From assembly GCF_005843985.1 (NCBI RefSeq), contig NZ_CP040463.1:1574878-1638877 (forward strand): DNA of 64,000 nt, given 5' to 3'. Below the pieces are notes generated by a model. That model was not told the origin of the DNA, did not search any database, and saw only the letters and a program-made list of their open reading frames with translations. Both the position numbers and the translations under genes were made by a program. Below, one piece after another: positions 52,000 through 61,041 of this stretch. This DNA is from Caminibacter mediatlanticus TB-2 (GTDB lineage Bacteria > Campylobacterota > Campylobacteria > Campylobacterales > Nautiliaceae). Within the stretch, counting starts at the first letter, position 1, and every line of letters starts with the position of its first letter.

Positions 52000-52746
52000 G
52001 TTATAGATTTTAGTAAGTTTAGTTCTATAAAAATTGGACCGAAGTTAAAAGTAAAAATAATTGATGAATTTAATTATGATGATGAATTTTTAATAGGAAG
52101 AGCTACTAATACCTTAATTTCTTCAAATGCAAAAAATTTAGGTATTTTAAGCGATAGATATAAATTTATTGAATACAAAAATGGATATTTAAAAGTAGGA
52201 GGAGCAGTTAAAAATAGAATGCTTTATAATTTTTGTAAAAGAAATAATATTGGTGGATTTGAGTTTTTAGCACATCTTCCAGGTACTATTGGTGGAAGTA
52301 TAAAAATGAATGCAGGAGTAAAAAGTGAAGAAATTTCCAACAATTTAGTTGCTATTAATGGAATTGATAAAAAAAATTTTAAATTTAGTTATAGAAAAAG
52401 TAATATAAATTCTCCTGTTTTTGAAGCAATTTTTGAGATAAAAAGAGATTATGATAAAAATTTAGATGAATATTTAAAAAAACTGCGTTTAAACCAACCA
52501 AAAGCCCCCAGCTTAGGAAGTGTATTTAAAAACCCAAAAGGTGACTTTGCTGGAAGATTAATTGAAAATGTAGGACTTAAAGGCTATAAAAAAGGGAATA
52601 TTCAAATCTCTCCTATTCATGCAAATTTTTTTGTTAATTTAGGAAAAGGCACTTTTGAAGATATGATTTATTTAATAAATTTGACAAAAAAAAGAGTAAA
52701 AGAAAAGTTTAATATAGATTTAGAACTTGAAATTAAGATTGTTTAG
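51979..52746 (+). CDS. murB: UDP-N-acetylenolpyruvoylglucosamine reductase
   Basis: FAD enzyme that reduces enolpyruvyl-UDP-GlcNAc to UDP-MurNAc. Blocks: LIGRATNTLISS, GGFEFLAHLPGTIGGSIKMNAG, APSLGSVFKNPKG and AGRLIENVGLKGYKKG. The 255-residue length matches the short type. The in-frame ATG is the third of five in the array. The 3' end overlaps the convergent DUF475 gene by 14 bases. Confidence 0.93.
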   Translation: MENEEWRVIDFSKFSSIKIGPKLKVKIIDEFNYDDEFLIGRATNTLISSNAKNLGILSDRYKFIEYKNGYLKVGGAVKNRMLYNFCKRNNIGGFEFLAHLPGTIGGSIKMNAGVKSEEISNNLVAINGIDKKNFKFSYRKSNINSPVFEAIFEIKRDYDKNLDEYLKKLRLNQPKAPSLGSVFKNPKGDFAGRLIENVGLKGYKKGNIQISPIHANFFVNLGKGTFEDMIYLINLTKKRVKEKFNIDLELEIKIV

Positions 52747-53698
52747 ATTTTTCATATTTTGAATGTAAAAAAGCAATAATTAAAAGCAAAAGACCAAGTG
52801 TACCTGTGATTTCTTCACTGATATGAAAAAATATTTTTAAAAGCATAATTACAGCTAAAATACCAATTGCATAATGAGCACCGTGTTCGAGATATTTGTA
52901 TTCATCAAGTACTCCCCTTTCTACCATCCAAATAGTAAGACTTCTAACAAACATAGCACCAATACCAAGTCCAAGCATAATTATTAAAATATTTGAAGTG
53001 ATAGCAAACGCACCAATTACTCCATCAAAACTAAATGAAGCATCTAAAACTTCTAAATATAAAAATCCCATAAGCCCAGATTTTGCTCCCTCAGTTGATA
53101 AAGCAGAATTTATTCCATGCAAAATAGAATAAATTAATATTCCAAGAAAATAAGCAATTGCTATTTTATAATCCTTACTATCATAAATAACAATAAGTCC
53201 AATAATCATTGCAACAATTAATGAAATATTATTAACCCTTCCAAACTTCTCAGCTGTTTTTTCAATAGGCTTAATCCATCTAACCTCTTTTTCTTCAAAT
53301 AAAAAGTCACTAAATACCATCCATAAAAAAGCACCACCAAATGCATAAATGAGCTTTTCTACATTTACTAACACTTCATGATATTTTTGTGGGTCAAAAA
53401 GTGCTAAATTTATGGTCTTTATTATTCCAATATTTGCAGCAACACTGACTATTAATATCGGAAAAACAAACCTCATACCAAAAACAGCTATTAAAATTCC
53501 CCAGGTTAAAAATCTTCTTTGCCAAACTTTATCCATATTTTTCAAAATCTTAGCATTAACAACCGCATTGTCAAATGACAAACTAATTTCAAGAAGTGCT
53601 AAAATAGAAGTAATATAAATAGCACTAAGTCCTCCTATAAAAAATGCAAGCAAAATTCCAACTATTCCAATAAAAAAAGAAAAATAAAAATATCTCAA
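52733..53698 (-). CDS. DUF475 (TerC-like) membrane protein
   Basis: Integral membrane protein (321 residues, about nine helices) with EISLSFDNAVVNAKIL near residue 38 and EVLDASFSFDGVIGAFAIT near 210, the two acidic Asp-containing motifs of the DUF475/TerC group, thought to handle metal ions. No tellurite operon surrounds it. It lies 9 bases after nusA. Confidence 0.85.
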   Translation of the reverse strand: MRYFYFSFFIGIVGILLAFFIGGLSAIYITSILALLEISLSFDNAVVNAKILKNMDKVWQRRFLTWGILIAVFGMRFVFPILIVSVAANIGIIKTINLALFDPQKYHEVLVNVEKLIYAFGGAFLWMVFSDFLFEEKEVRWIKPIEKTAEKFGRVNNISLIVAMIIGLIVIYDSKDYKIAIAYFLGILIYSILHGINSALSTEGAKSGLMGFLYLEVLDASFSFDGVIGAFAITSNILIIMLGLGIGAMFVRSLTIWMVERGVLDEYKYLEHGAHYAIGILAVIMLLKIFFHISEEITGTLGLLLLIIAFLHSKYEKSKQS

Positions 53699-53707
53699 AC
53701 TATCTCC

Positions 53708-54784
53708 TTAAATTTTAAATAAACTCTCTAACTTAGAAGTATCAGTTGATTTTTCTTGAGATTTAAGTTCTATTTTATATTTAGTAAGCATACTTGCAAG
53801 AGTTATATTTACTCCATTTTTTCCAATAGCTTTTGCTTTTTCACTTGGGTCTACATCTACATAAGCAATACCATTTTTCTCATCAATTTTTACACTTTTG
53901 ACAATTGCAGGAGACAATGCTCTTGCAACAAAAATTTCTGGCTGAGGAGAATATTCAATAACATCAATATTCTCACCTGCAAGTTCATTTGAAATTGCAT
54001 TAATTCTAACTCCATTTTTTCCAATAATTGTTCCAATTGGGTCAATTTTTGGATTTAATGAGCTTACTGCTACTTTACTTCTAACTCCTGGAATTCTTGC
54101 TGATGTATGAATTTTAATGAGTCCATCTCTAACTTCTGGGACTGCATTTTCAATTAATTTTTCTAAAAATTTTGGAGAAGTCCTACTAAGCTCAATTGTA
54201 ATTCCTTTTTTATTATCAAAATGAACATATTTTAAAAGTGCCTTTAAAACATCTCCTACTTTAAATTTTTCACCTTTTATTCTATTTCTTCTTGGAAGTA
54301 CTCCTCTAACTCCATCAAGTTCTACATATGTATTTTCATCATTATCAACTTTTATAACTTCTCCACTAACAATAGTATTTAATTTAGAAATAAGTTTTCT
54401 ATAAATCTCATTTTCAAGAAGTCTTGTGATTTCTCTTTCAAACTCTCTTTGAAGTGCCATAGCACCGCTTCTTCCAAGTTTGCTTAAATCAAGCTCTGCT
54501 CTTAATTTATCTCCAATTTGAGCATTCTCATCAAAGTCTCTTGCTTCATCTAAATAAAGATATTTTTCAGGTTCGTTTAATGCTCTATCATCATTTACAA
54601 CAGTAAAATTTTGATAAATTTTAAGCTTTTTATCTTCCATTTCAACATCAACATCAATATCACCAAGAATTTTTTTTGCTGTTTTAATGATTGAGCGCTT
54701 AAAAGCTTCTTTAACTTCCTCAAAATCAAGCCCCTTTTCATTAGCAACAAGAGATAATAAATCCTGTATTTTTTCCACATTCAC
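53708..54784 (-). CDS. nusA: Transcription termination/antitermination factor NusA
   Basis: RNA polymerase-binding factor. N-terminal domain (1-125) with LARSGAM-type helix, S1 domain (about 130-195, GEVIKVDNDENTYVELDG), and KH domains with VRSKVAVSSLNPKIDPIGTIIGKNGVRI (about 230-260) and AIGKNGVNITLAS (near 327). The length of 358 lacks the C-terminal acidic repeats of E. coli, as is common outside gamma-proteobacteria. Confidence 0.95.
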   Translation of the reverse strand: MNVEKIQDLLSLVANEKGLDFEEVKEAFKRSIIKTAKKILGDIDVDVEMEDKKLKIYQNFTVVNDDRALNEPEKYLYLDEARDFDENAQIGDKLRAELDLSKLGRSGAMALQREFEREITRLLENEIYRKLISKLNTIVSGEVIKVDNDENTYVELDGVRGVLPRRNRIKGEKFKVGDVLKALLKYVHFDNKKGITIELSRTSPKFLEKLIENAVPEVRDGLIKIHTSARIPGVRSKVAVSSLNPKIDPIGTIIGKNGVRINAISNELAGENIDVIEYSPQPEIFVARALSPAIVKSVKIDEKNGIAYVDVDPSEKAKAIGKNGVNITLASMLTKYKIELKSQEKSTDTSKLESLFKI

Positions 54785-54808
54785 ACCTTTTAGTAAGTTT
54801 TACTTTGT

Positions 54809-54814
54809 TATAAT
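54809..54814 (+). promoter_or_regulatory. Putative -10 box of the HP0268-like/miaB run
   Basis: TATAAT in the 72-base divergent gap with nusA, followed by AAAGGA at 54847-54852 and the ATG at 54857. Confidence 0.45.
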
Positions 54815-54856
54815 TTTACACAATTTTTTGATAAAATAATAATAAAAAGGAAATTC

Positions 54857-55087
54857 ATGAAATTAAAGTTAGTAGGTCCTAATAATGAAATTATAGAAAA
54901 AACTTTTGAAGAGTTTACAAAAGAGATAAAACCTAATAGTTTTTACTATTTTCATAAAGATACAAGTTATAAAGATTTGAAAGATTTAATTGATAAACTT
55001 GAAAAGAGTGGATATTCAGTTTATTTTAGAGAAGTTAAATTTGGTCTTGATGAGGGAGCTTATATGTATGAGCTTCATATAATTTGA
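54857..55087 (+). CDS. HP0268-like small protein
   Basis: The 76-residue protein resembles Helicobacter pylori HP0268, described as a small nuclease: the same length, the same helix-strand pattern, and an identical end YELHII. Its neighbour miaB is also the neighbour in H. pylori (HP0269), so synteny supports the match. AAAGGA before the ATG. The nuclease role is knowledge of the relative, not seen in the sequence. Confidence 0.75.
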   Translation: MKLKLVGPNNEIIEKTFEEFTKEIKPNSFYYFHKDTSYKDLKDLIDKLEKSGYSVYFREVKFGLDEGAYMYELHII

Positions 55088-55108
55088 ATGGAGAATTGAA
55101 AATTGAAA
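55088..55108 (+). repeat. Heptamer array at the miaB start (three units)
   Basis: ATGGAGA, ATTGAAA, ATTGAAA directly after the TGA of the HP0268-like gene. It supplies GGAG and the TTG start of miaB. Confidence 0.8.
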
Positions 55109-56371
55109 AAACTTTATATTGAAACATTTGGATGCCAAATGAATGTAAAAGATAGCGAGCATATTATTGCTGAGCTATCTGATTTTTATGGAACTACTCA
55201 AAATCCTAAGGAAGCTGACTTAATTATTCTTAATACTTGTTCTGTCAGAGAAAAACCTGTACAAAAACTCTTTTCAGAACTTGGAGCACTTAAAAAAATA
55301 AATCCTAATGCAAAATTTGGTGTTTGTGGATGTACAGCTTCTCATATGGGAGAAGAGATTATCAAAAAGGCTCCATATGTTAGTTTTGTGCTTGGGGCAA
55401 GAAATGTTAGTAGAATAAAAGAAGTAGTAGATAAAGAAAAAGCAGTAATTACAGATATTGATTATGATGACACTACATATGTGTTTAAAAATACAAGAAA
55501 AAATCCCTATAAAGATTTTGTTAATATTATGGTTGGATGTGATAAAAAATGTACTTTTTGTATTGTCCCAAAAACAAGAGGAAAAGAAATCTCAATTCCT
55601 ATGGATTTAATATTAAAACAAGTTGAAAATTTAGCAAAAGATGGAGTAAAAGAGATAACTTTACTTGGACAAAATGTTAATAATTATGGAAAAAGATTTA
55701 GTGTTGCCCATCCAAAAGTTGATTTTACAGATTTACTAAGAGAAGTTAGTAAAATTGATGGGATTGAGAGAATTAGATTTACTTCTCCTCATCCACTTCA
55801 TGCGGATGATAAGTTTTTAGACGAATTTGCAAACAATCCTAAAATTTGTAAGCATATTCACTTTCCTCTCCAAAGCGGAAGTAGCAAAATCTTACAAAGT
55901 ATGAAAAGAGGATATGATAAAGAGTGGTTTTTAAATAGATGTGAAATAATTAGACAAATTCCAGATGTAGCAATTTCTACTGATATAATTGTAGGTTTTC
56001 CAGGAGAGAGTGAAGAAGATTTTAAAGATACCCTTGATGTAGTAGAAAAAGTTAAGTTTGAGCAAATTTTTAGTTTTGTCTATTCACCAAGACCTCTTAC
56101 AGAAGCAGCAAATTACCCTAATCAAGTTGATAAAGAAGTTGCAAAAAAAAGATTATGGAAACTTCAAGAATTACACGCTGAGATTTTAGAAGAAGTTTCA
56201 AAAAAACAAATAGGAAAAATTTATAAAGTGTTAGTTGAAGAGGAAGGAATGGGTAAAAGTGATAACTTTTTTACAGTAAAACTTGACAAAGACCCTACTT
56301 TACTTGGTAAAATAGTCGATGTAAAAATACATAAAGCAAATAAACACACCTTAAAAGGACAAGTAATATAA
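55103..56371 (+). CDS. miaB: tRNA 2-methylthio-N6-isopentenyladenosine synthase MiaB
   Basis: Radical SAM methylthiotransferase for A37 of tRNAs. N-terminal domain with [16 protein letters not shown] and CGCTA (second cluster cysteines), radical [19 protein letters not shown] near 150, and a C-terminal TRAM domain. The length of 422 is near usual. The start is TTG (55103); GGAG from the heptamer array is 8 bases before it. An in-frame ATG alternative does not exist nearby. Confidence 0.95.
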   Translation: MKKLYIETFGCQMNVKDSEHIIAELSDFYGTTQNPKEADLIILNTCSVREKPVQKLFSELGALKKINPNAKFGVCGCTASHMGEEIIKKAPYVSFVLGARNVSRIKEVVDKEKAVITDIDYDDTTYVFKNTRKNPYKDFVNIMVGCDKKCTFCIVPKTRGKEISIPMDLILKQVENLAKDGVKEITLLGQNVNNYGKRFSVAHPKVDFTDLLREVSKIDGIERIRFTSPHPLHADDKFLDEFANNPKICKHIHFPLQSGSSKILQSMKRGYDKEWFLNRCEIIRQIPDVAISTDIIVGFPGESEEDFKDTLDVVEKVKFEQIFSFVYSPRPLTEAANYPNQVDKEVAKKRLWKLQELHAEILEEVSKKQIGKIYKVLVEEEGMGKSDNFFTVKLDKDPTLLGKIVDVKIHKANKHTLKGQVI

Positions 56372-56814
56372 AAAAAATAGTTTTAATACTTTTTGCTATA
56401 ATTGTAATAAGTGGATTTTATTTTTATTTTAACCCGTCATATCGCCTCTCATTTGAGGCAAAATACTATTATGAAATAGGTGAGTATAATAAAGCATATG
56501 AATTAGCAAAAAAATCTTTTGCTTTAAATCCATATAATAGAATGGCTTTTACTATAATAACACAAAGCAAAATTGCAAAAGAGTGGCAAAACTTTATAAA
56601 TGATTGTAATAAATATTTAAATGAAATAGAAAAAATTGCAAATAAACCTATAATTACAAAAAAAGACAAATTAAGAATAAAGATAATGCTTGAAATTTTA
56701 CTTGATGAATATAAAAATTTGAAACCTTCTTTATTAATACCTGATAGTTTAAAAAAAGAAGCAAAATTAAAATATGAAAAGGTAAAAAAACTCTATGAAG
56801 AACTTTTTAAATAA
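56368..56814 (+). CDS. Membrane-anchored TPR-like protein after miaB, probable ATA start
   Basis: Calling from the first ATG (56542) gives a fragment of 90 residues. Upstream the frame stays open to the miaB stop and encodes an N-terminal anchor ([20 protein letters not shown]) and a TPR-like helix pair ([20 protein letters not shown], then FALNPYN). No ATG, GTG or TTG is in that stretch, but ATA at 56368 overlaps the miaB stop and has AAGGA eight bases before it. I place the start there (148 residues). Function unknown, perhaps envelope-related. It overlaps xerH by 20 bases. Confidence 0.65.
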   Translation: MKKIVLILFAIIVISGFYFYFNPSYRLSFEAKYYYEIGEYNKAYELAKKSFALNPYNRMAFTIITQSKIAKEWQNFINDCNKYLNEIEKIANKPIITKKDKLRIKIMLEILLDEYKNLKPSLLIPDSLKKEAKLKYEKVKKLYEELFK

Positions 56815-57601
56815 AGAAGCTGAAAAATTTTTAAAATTTATTGCTAAAACTAACTCGCTTCAAACACATAGAACCTATGAGAATGTTTTAAAAGAAGCTT
56901 TGAATTTTATAGAGTTAGAAAGCAATATAATAGATATCACTCCATATAGACTCCATATTGCAAACTTATCTAAAAAAACTATTGCAAAAAAAGTATCTGT
57001 CCTTAGAAGTTTTTTTGACTTTTTAAAACAAGAAGGCTATAAATTTAAAATTGTTGGAGATGAACATATAAAAGTGCCAAAAACACTTCCAAAACCAATT
57101 AGTTTAGAAAACATAAAAGAGGCCTTAAAAGTTGCTAATATAGATGAATATTTAGCTATTATAGTTATTTTTTCACTTGGTCTTAGAATTAGTGAAGCAC
57201 TAAACATAAAACTATCAGATATTCACGGTGATTGGATTGAAATTAAAGGAAAAGGAAACAAAACAAGAATACTTCCTCTTCATCCAAAACTTAAAGAATT
57301 TATACAAAAATATCTAAAAATAAATCCTAAAAAAGAGTATTTATTTGAAAAAGATGGTAAAAAATATAGTGAAAATCAATTAAGATATACTATTCAAAAA
57401 GCATTTAAAAAAATAGGAATACATGCAACTCCTCATCAATTAAGACACTCATTTGCAACTTATATGCTCGATAAAGGTGCAAGAATTAATGATGTTAGTG
57501 AATTACTTGGACATGAGTTTATATCAACAACTCAAATATATACAAAACTAAGCAACTCTTTAAAACTAAAAAATTATCTAAAAGCACATCCGCTATGTTA
57601 A
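56795..57601 (+). CDS. xerH: Tyrosine recombinase XerH-like
   Basis: Single-recombinase chromosome dimer resolution enzyme of this phylum. N-terminal SAM-like domain (to about 95). The catalytic residues are visible: Arg in LGLRISEAL, Lys in KGKGNKTR, HQLRHS (His-x-x-Arg), His in LGHEFIS and the Tyr nucleophile in TQIYTKLS. Length 268. I did not find a dif-like site in the adjoining sequence, and there are no transposon-like neighbours, so a housekeeping role is likely. Confidence 0.85.
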   Translation: MKNFLNKEAEKFLKFIAKTNSLQTHRTYENVLKEALNFIELESNIIDITPYRLHIANLSKKTIAKKVSVLRSFFDFLKQEGYKFKIVGDEHIKVPKTLPKPISLENIKEALKVANIDEYLAIIVIFSLGLRISEALNIKLSDIHGDWIEIKGKGNKTRILPLHPKLKEFIQKYLKINPKKEYLFEKDGKKYSENQLRYTIQKAFKKIGIHATPHQLRHSFATYMLDKGARINDVSELLGHEFISTTQIYTKLSNSLKLKNYLKAHPLC

Positions 57602-58488
57602 AGAAAATTTTTAAAAAGCAATTTATCTCATTTTATTATGATGAAAAATATAAGTTAATATTAGAACATGTAAAAAATAAAAAAACATTAGACTCAATTG
57701 AAAAAGAATTTGATGATAAACAAAAGTTAGAAAAATTTGTTGAAGAAAAATTAGATGACAATCCTCAAACATATATTTCTACTACTTTATTATCTCTAAA
57801 TCAAGGAGTTATGGATAGTTGTTCAAAACAAAAATACCTTGAAAAAGATATTGATTATGATAATGTAAAGATTTTATGTGTTAATAACATATATTCTTTT
57901 TATGCTTCAATTTATGATATTAACAAAGTTTTAAAAGAATACTCTTTTAATATTGATTTTTTATATTCTATTTTTGCACCTATTGATTTTTATGCAAAAG
58001 AGAGGAAAAATAGATTTTATGTTTTAGTTTTAAATAATTATATTGCCATCTTAGGATATGAAAATTATAAACCAATTTTTAGCGATATTATAATTATCAA
58101 TGAAGAGGAAAAAGTAGATGAATCTAATGAAGAGATTATTGAAGATATTGAAGATATTGACCTACTTAATGAAATAGAAGAAGATACTCCTCTTGATGAA
58201 AATATCGAAGAAATTGATGAAAAAGAAATTGAAGAAAATTTAGAAGAAAAATTAGATAAATTAACAACAAATATTGAAGTAAAAATATTAAACTCTTTAA
58301 AAGAATCACTAAAAGATTATTATGAAAATTATTCGAATGATTTTATTGAAAAAATAATAATACTTGATACAATAGGCATTGATATAACATTAAATAATTT
58401 AATTGAAGATGAATTATTAATACCTTCTGAGATAGAAAATTTTGATTTGTTAAAAACACTAAATAGGATGTCAATTGAAAGTATATAG
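57595..58488 (+). CDS. Protein with acidic insert, first gene of a PilM/N/O-like trio
   Basis: The 297-residue soluble protein has a first half of mixed strands and helices (about 1-180), where LCVNNIYSFYASIYDI and VLVLNNYIAILGYENYK could be actin-like strands as in PilM/GspL. Residues about 180-225 are almost all Asp, Glu and Ile/Leu, and a helical end follows. With the next two genes it makes the PilM-PilN-PilO order by architecture. I know no direct motif, so this is a structural guess. Confidence 0.45.
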   Translation: MLKKIFKKQFISFYYDEKYKLILEHVKNKKTLDSIEKEFDDKQKLEKFVEEKLDDNPQTYISTTLLSLNQGVMDSCSKQKYLEKDIDYDNVKILCVNNIYSFYASIYDINKVLKEYSFNIDFLYSIFAPIDFYAKERKNRFYVLVLNNYIAILGYENYKPIFSDIIIINEEEKVDESNEEIIEDIEDIDLLNEIEEDTPLDENIEEIDEKEIEENLEEKLDKLTTNIEVKILNSLKESLKDYYENYSNDFIEKIIILDTIGIDITLNNLIEDELLIPSEIENFDLLKTLNRMSIESI

Positions 58489-59008
58489 TTTTATAAAACC
58501 TAAAAAAAAGCCACTTTTTAAAGAAGACACAAAACTTTGGCTAATTTTTATAATAGCTTCTTTGTTTTTATATATTATTTTTGCTATCTTTTTACTTTTT
58601 AAGGCATATTTATTTAATAAAGACTCAAAAGAATTAATTACTCAAATTGACTCATTAAAACAAAAAATTACTCAAATAAAAGCACAAAAAGAATTTATTT
58701 ATAAACAAAAAGTTATCTATGAAAACATCATAACAAAAAATGATTTAGTAAAACAAGAAATAAAAAACCTTCTTGACTTAATTCCAGACCCAATTACATT
58801 AGAAAAATTTTATATAGATAATAATAAATTAATTATTTATGGAATAACTCCAACCAAAGATATATATAATTTATTAATGTTACCTCCATTGCAATCAATT
58901 TTTGAGAAAACTCAAACTTATTTTTATGAATTACCTAATGGTTGGTATAGATTTAAATCAGAAAACTTTATAAAGAGTGAAGATGAAAATCAAACTACCC
59001 AAAATTAA
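58475..59008 (+). CDS. Bitopic coiled-coil protein, PilN-like
   Basis: Short cytoplasmic head, one helix (LWLIFIIASLFLYIIFAIFL), a coiled coil (SLKQKITQIKAQKEFI) and a small alpha/beta end, the plan of PilN/GspL-C proteins. Start TTG at 58475 with AGGA six bases upstream. Overlaps its neighbours by 14 and 26 bases. Confidence 0.5.
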   Translation: MKVYSFIKPKKKPLFKEDTKLWLIFIIASLFLYIIFAIFLLFKAYLFNKDSKELITQIDSLKQKITQIKAQKEFIYKQKVIYENIITKNDLVKQEIKNLLDLIPDPITLEKFYIDNNKLIIYGITPTKDIYNLLMLPPLQSIFEKTQTYFYELPNGWYRFKSENFIKSEDENQTTQN

Positions 59009-59576
59009 TTTAAAAATACCAAAAGTAACAATATACGGTATTGATGTTGTAAAAAACTTCCTTTATTTTATTTTATATCTTATAATAACCCTTCTTGCAA
59101 TAGCTTTTCTAATAGCCCCAGCAATAAAAACTTTTAAAACTGCTCAAAAAAAATATTTTGAAATAAAAACAGAGTATTTATCTGTAAAAAATAATTACAA
59201 TAACGAACTTAATGACTTAAATAAATTAAAAAAAGAAAATAGAGCTATTATTTTAAAATTTAAAAGAGATTTTGATATTAATAATTTTAAATTATTTGCT
59301 TCAAAATATATGAAAATAGAAAATATAAAAAAAGATAAAACTAAAATTTTTAAAAAAGACTTTATAAAAACAATTTATTACATAAATGCCTTTATAAAAT
59401 CTCCTAAAAATTTTTACGATTTTATTGATGGATTAAAAAAATATAAAAATATAATTAAAGTATATTTTCCTATTGATTTTGAAAAAGAAAAAAATGATAT
59501 AAAAATTACTCTAAAAATTGAGCATTATCGACTTAAAAACAAAAATGCACTAAAAGCAGAAGAGAATGCCCACTGA
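58983..59576 (+). CDS. Bitopic coiled-coil protein, PilO-like
   Basis: Cytoplasmic Lys/Pro head, one helix (NFLYFILYLIITLLAIAFLI), a coiled coil and a C-terminal ferredoxin-like part, the plan of PilO/GspM. I prefer the ATG at 58983 to the GTG at 58977. The 3' end overlaps the convergent flavoprotein gene by 52 bases. No secretin or ATPase gene is adjacent, so the rest of the machine, if any, is elsewhere. Confidence 0.5.
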   Translation: MKIKLPKINLKIPKVTIYGIDVVKNFLYFILYLIITLLAIAFLIAPAIKTFKTAQKKYFEIKTEYLSVKNNYNNELNDLNKLKKENRAIILKFKRDFDINNFKLFASKYMKIENIKKDKTKIFKKDFIKTIYYINAFIKSPKNFYDFIDGLKKYKNIIKVYFPIDFEKEKNDIKITLKIEHYRLKNKNALKAEENAH

Positions 59577-60634
59577 AAGTTATATCCTCCAAGTTCGCCT
59601 GTTACATCTAAAACCTCTCCTATGAAAAAAATATTAGGACTAAATTTACTTCTCATAAATTCATCAATTTCATCTGTGTTAACTCCACCCTTTGTAACTT
59701 CCGCTTTTTCAAATCCAAAAGTACCTGCTGGTGCAAATTCGTAATTATTAAATAGTTTTAGTTTTTCTTTTTCTTCTTTTGTTAAAAACTTTATTTTCTT
59801 ATCTACAACTCCTAAAACATCCAAAAACTCTTTTACAAATCTTTTTGGTAAAGGGAGTTGTGTTGAAATTTGTTTATTTGGATTTTTTAAAAAATAAAAC
59901 ATATTCTTACCCGCTAAAAAATCTATTACTATTTTTCCTCTATTCCATCTAAGAGATGCATTTAAAATTGCAGGACCTGTTATTCCTCTATGAGAAAACA
60001 AAACATTATCTTTATAACTATATTCTCCTACTTTAATATCAGCTAAAAAAGAGATACCACTTAATTTTTTAAACCATTCTTCTTGTTTTTGGACTGTAAA
60101 TCCAACTAATGCTGGTTTTAATATTTTTATATTATGCCCTAAATTCTCAGCAATTTTATATCCAATATTACTTGCTCCAAGTTTTTTAAAACTAACCCCT
60201 CCTGTTGCTACTACAATATTTTTTGCTTTAAATTCTCCTTTTGATGTTAAAATTTTATTTTTTTCTATTCCTAAAATTTGAGTATTTAATAAAACATTTT
60301 TTACATTTTTCTTAAAATAATTTAGTAATACCTCAGAGCTTTCAAAAAAATATTGATTCTTCTTTTTTTTAAAAACTTTTAAATTATTTCTTTTTAAAAA
60401 ATTAAGTAAATCTTTATTATTAAATTTTTCAAATGTTTTTCTTATAAATTTATTATCTCCATCATAATTTTTAGGAGATAAAACTTTATTTGTAATATTA
60501 CATTTACCTCCTCCACTTACTTTTATCTTTTTACCTATTTCAGTGTTATGTTCAATAATTAAATAATTTTTCTTTAATAAATCTCCTAAAAACAGCCCAC
60601 TCGCACCTGCTCCTAAAATTATAGTATCATACAA
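59525..60634 (-). CDS. YhiN/HI0933-family flavoprotein
   Basis: FAD-binding protein of the HI0933 family (about 369 residues). N-terminal YDTIILGAGASGLFLG, then GKKIKVSGGGKCNITN (the family block), and C-terminal VTKGGVNTDEIDEFMRSK and FFIGEVLDVTGELGGYNFQWAFSS, strongly typical. I start it at TTG 60634, with AAGGG upstream and directly before YDTIILGAG; an upstream TTG would add an unlikely 41 residues. Reaction unknown. Confidence 0.9.
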   Translation of the reverse strand: MYDTIILGAGASGLFLGDLLKKNYLIIEHNTEIGKKIKVSGGGKCNITNKVLSPKNYDGDNKFIRKTFEKFNNKDLLNFLKRNNLKVFKKKKNQYFFESSEVLLNYFKKNVKNVLLNTQILGIEKNKILTSKGEFKAKNIVVATGGVSFKKLGASNIGYKIAENLGHNIKILKPALVGFTVQKQEEWFKKLSGISFLADIKVGEYSYKDNVLFSHRGITGPAILNASLRWNRGKIVIDFLAGKNMFYFLKNPNKQISTQLPLPKRFVKEFLDVLGVVDKKIKFLTKEEKEKLKLFNNYEFAPAGTFGFEKAEVTKGGVNTDEIDEFMRSKFSPNIFFIGEVLDVTGELGGYNFQWAFSSAFSAFLFLSR

Positions 60635-60653
60635 AATAACCCTTTTTGATAGA

Positions 60654-60659
60654 ATTATA
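60654..60659 (-). promoter_or_regulatory. Putative -10 box of the YhiN-family gene
   Basis: TATAAT on the minus strand 19 bases before the TTG start, in the short divergent gap with the thioesterase gene. Confidence 0.35.
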
Positions 60660-60672
60660 CAAAAGGAGTAAT

Positions 60673-61041
60673 ATGAAAAGAAGAATTTATTATAACAATA
60701 CAGATGCGGGAGGAGTTGTTTATCATACAGAATATATAAAATTTTGCGAACAAGCAAGAAGTGAAGTATTTTTTCATAATAATATTATATTTGAAGACGA
60801 TGGATATGTAGTAAAAGAATTAAATGCAAAATATATAAAACCAGCTAAACTTGGAGATTTAATAGAAATAAAAACTAATATTTTAGAAATAAAAAACGCT
60901 TCTATAAAACTTCTTCAAGAAATATTTTTAGAAAAAACTAAAATTTTTTCAATAACTATTATTTTAGTATATATAAAAAACAATAAAATTTCCAAAATTC
61001 CACAAAAACATTTAAGGATATTAAATGAACTCAAAAAGTAA
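60673..61041 (+). CDS. YbgC-like acyl-CoA thioesterase
   Basis: Hot-dog fold thioesterase (122 residues) with the YbgC active-site block YYNNTDAGGVVYHTEYIKFCEQARSE (catalytic Asp near residue 11). ATG at 60673 with AAAAGGAG; the frame continues upstream to TTG without a site. Membrane lipid or acyl-CoA turnover. Overlaps the next gene by 17 bases. Confidence 0.87.
   Translation: MKRRIYYNNTDAGGVVYHTEYIKFCEQARSEVFFHNNIIFEDDGYVVKELNAKYIKPAKLGDLIEIKTNILEIKNASIKLLQEIFLEKTKIFSITIILVYIKNNKISKIPQKHLRILNELKK

Noticed and set aside
56795-57601. xerH as an integrase of a mobile element
   Set aside because: No phage or plasmid genes, attachment repeats or tRNA are near it, and its size and position fit the housekeeping recombinase.
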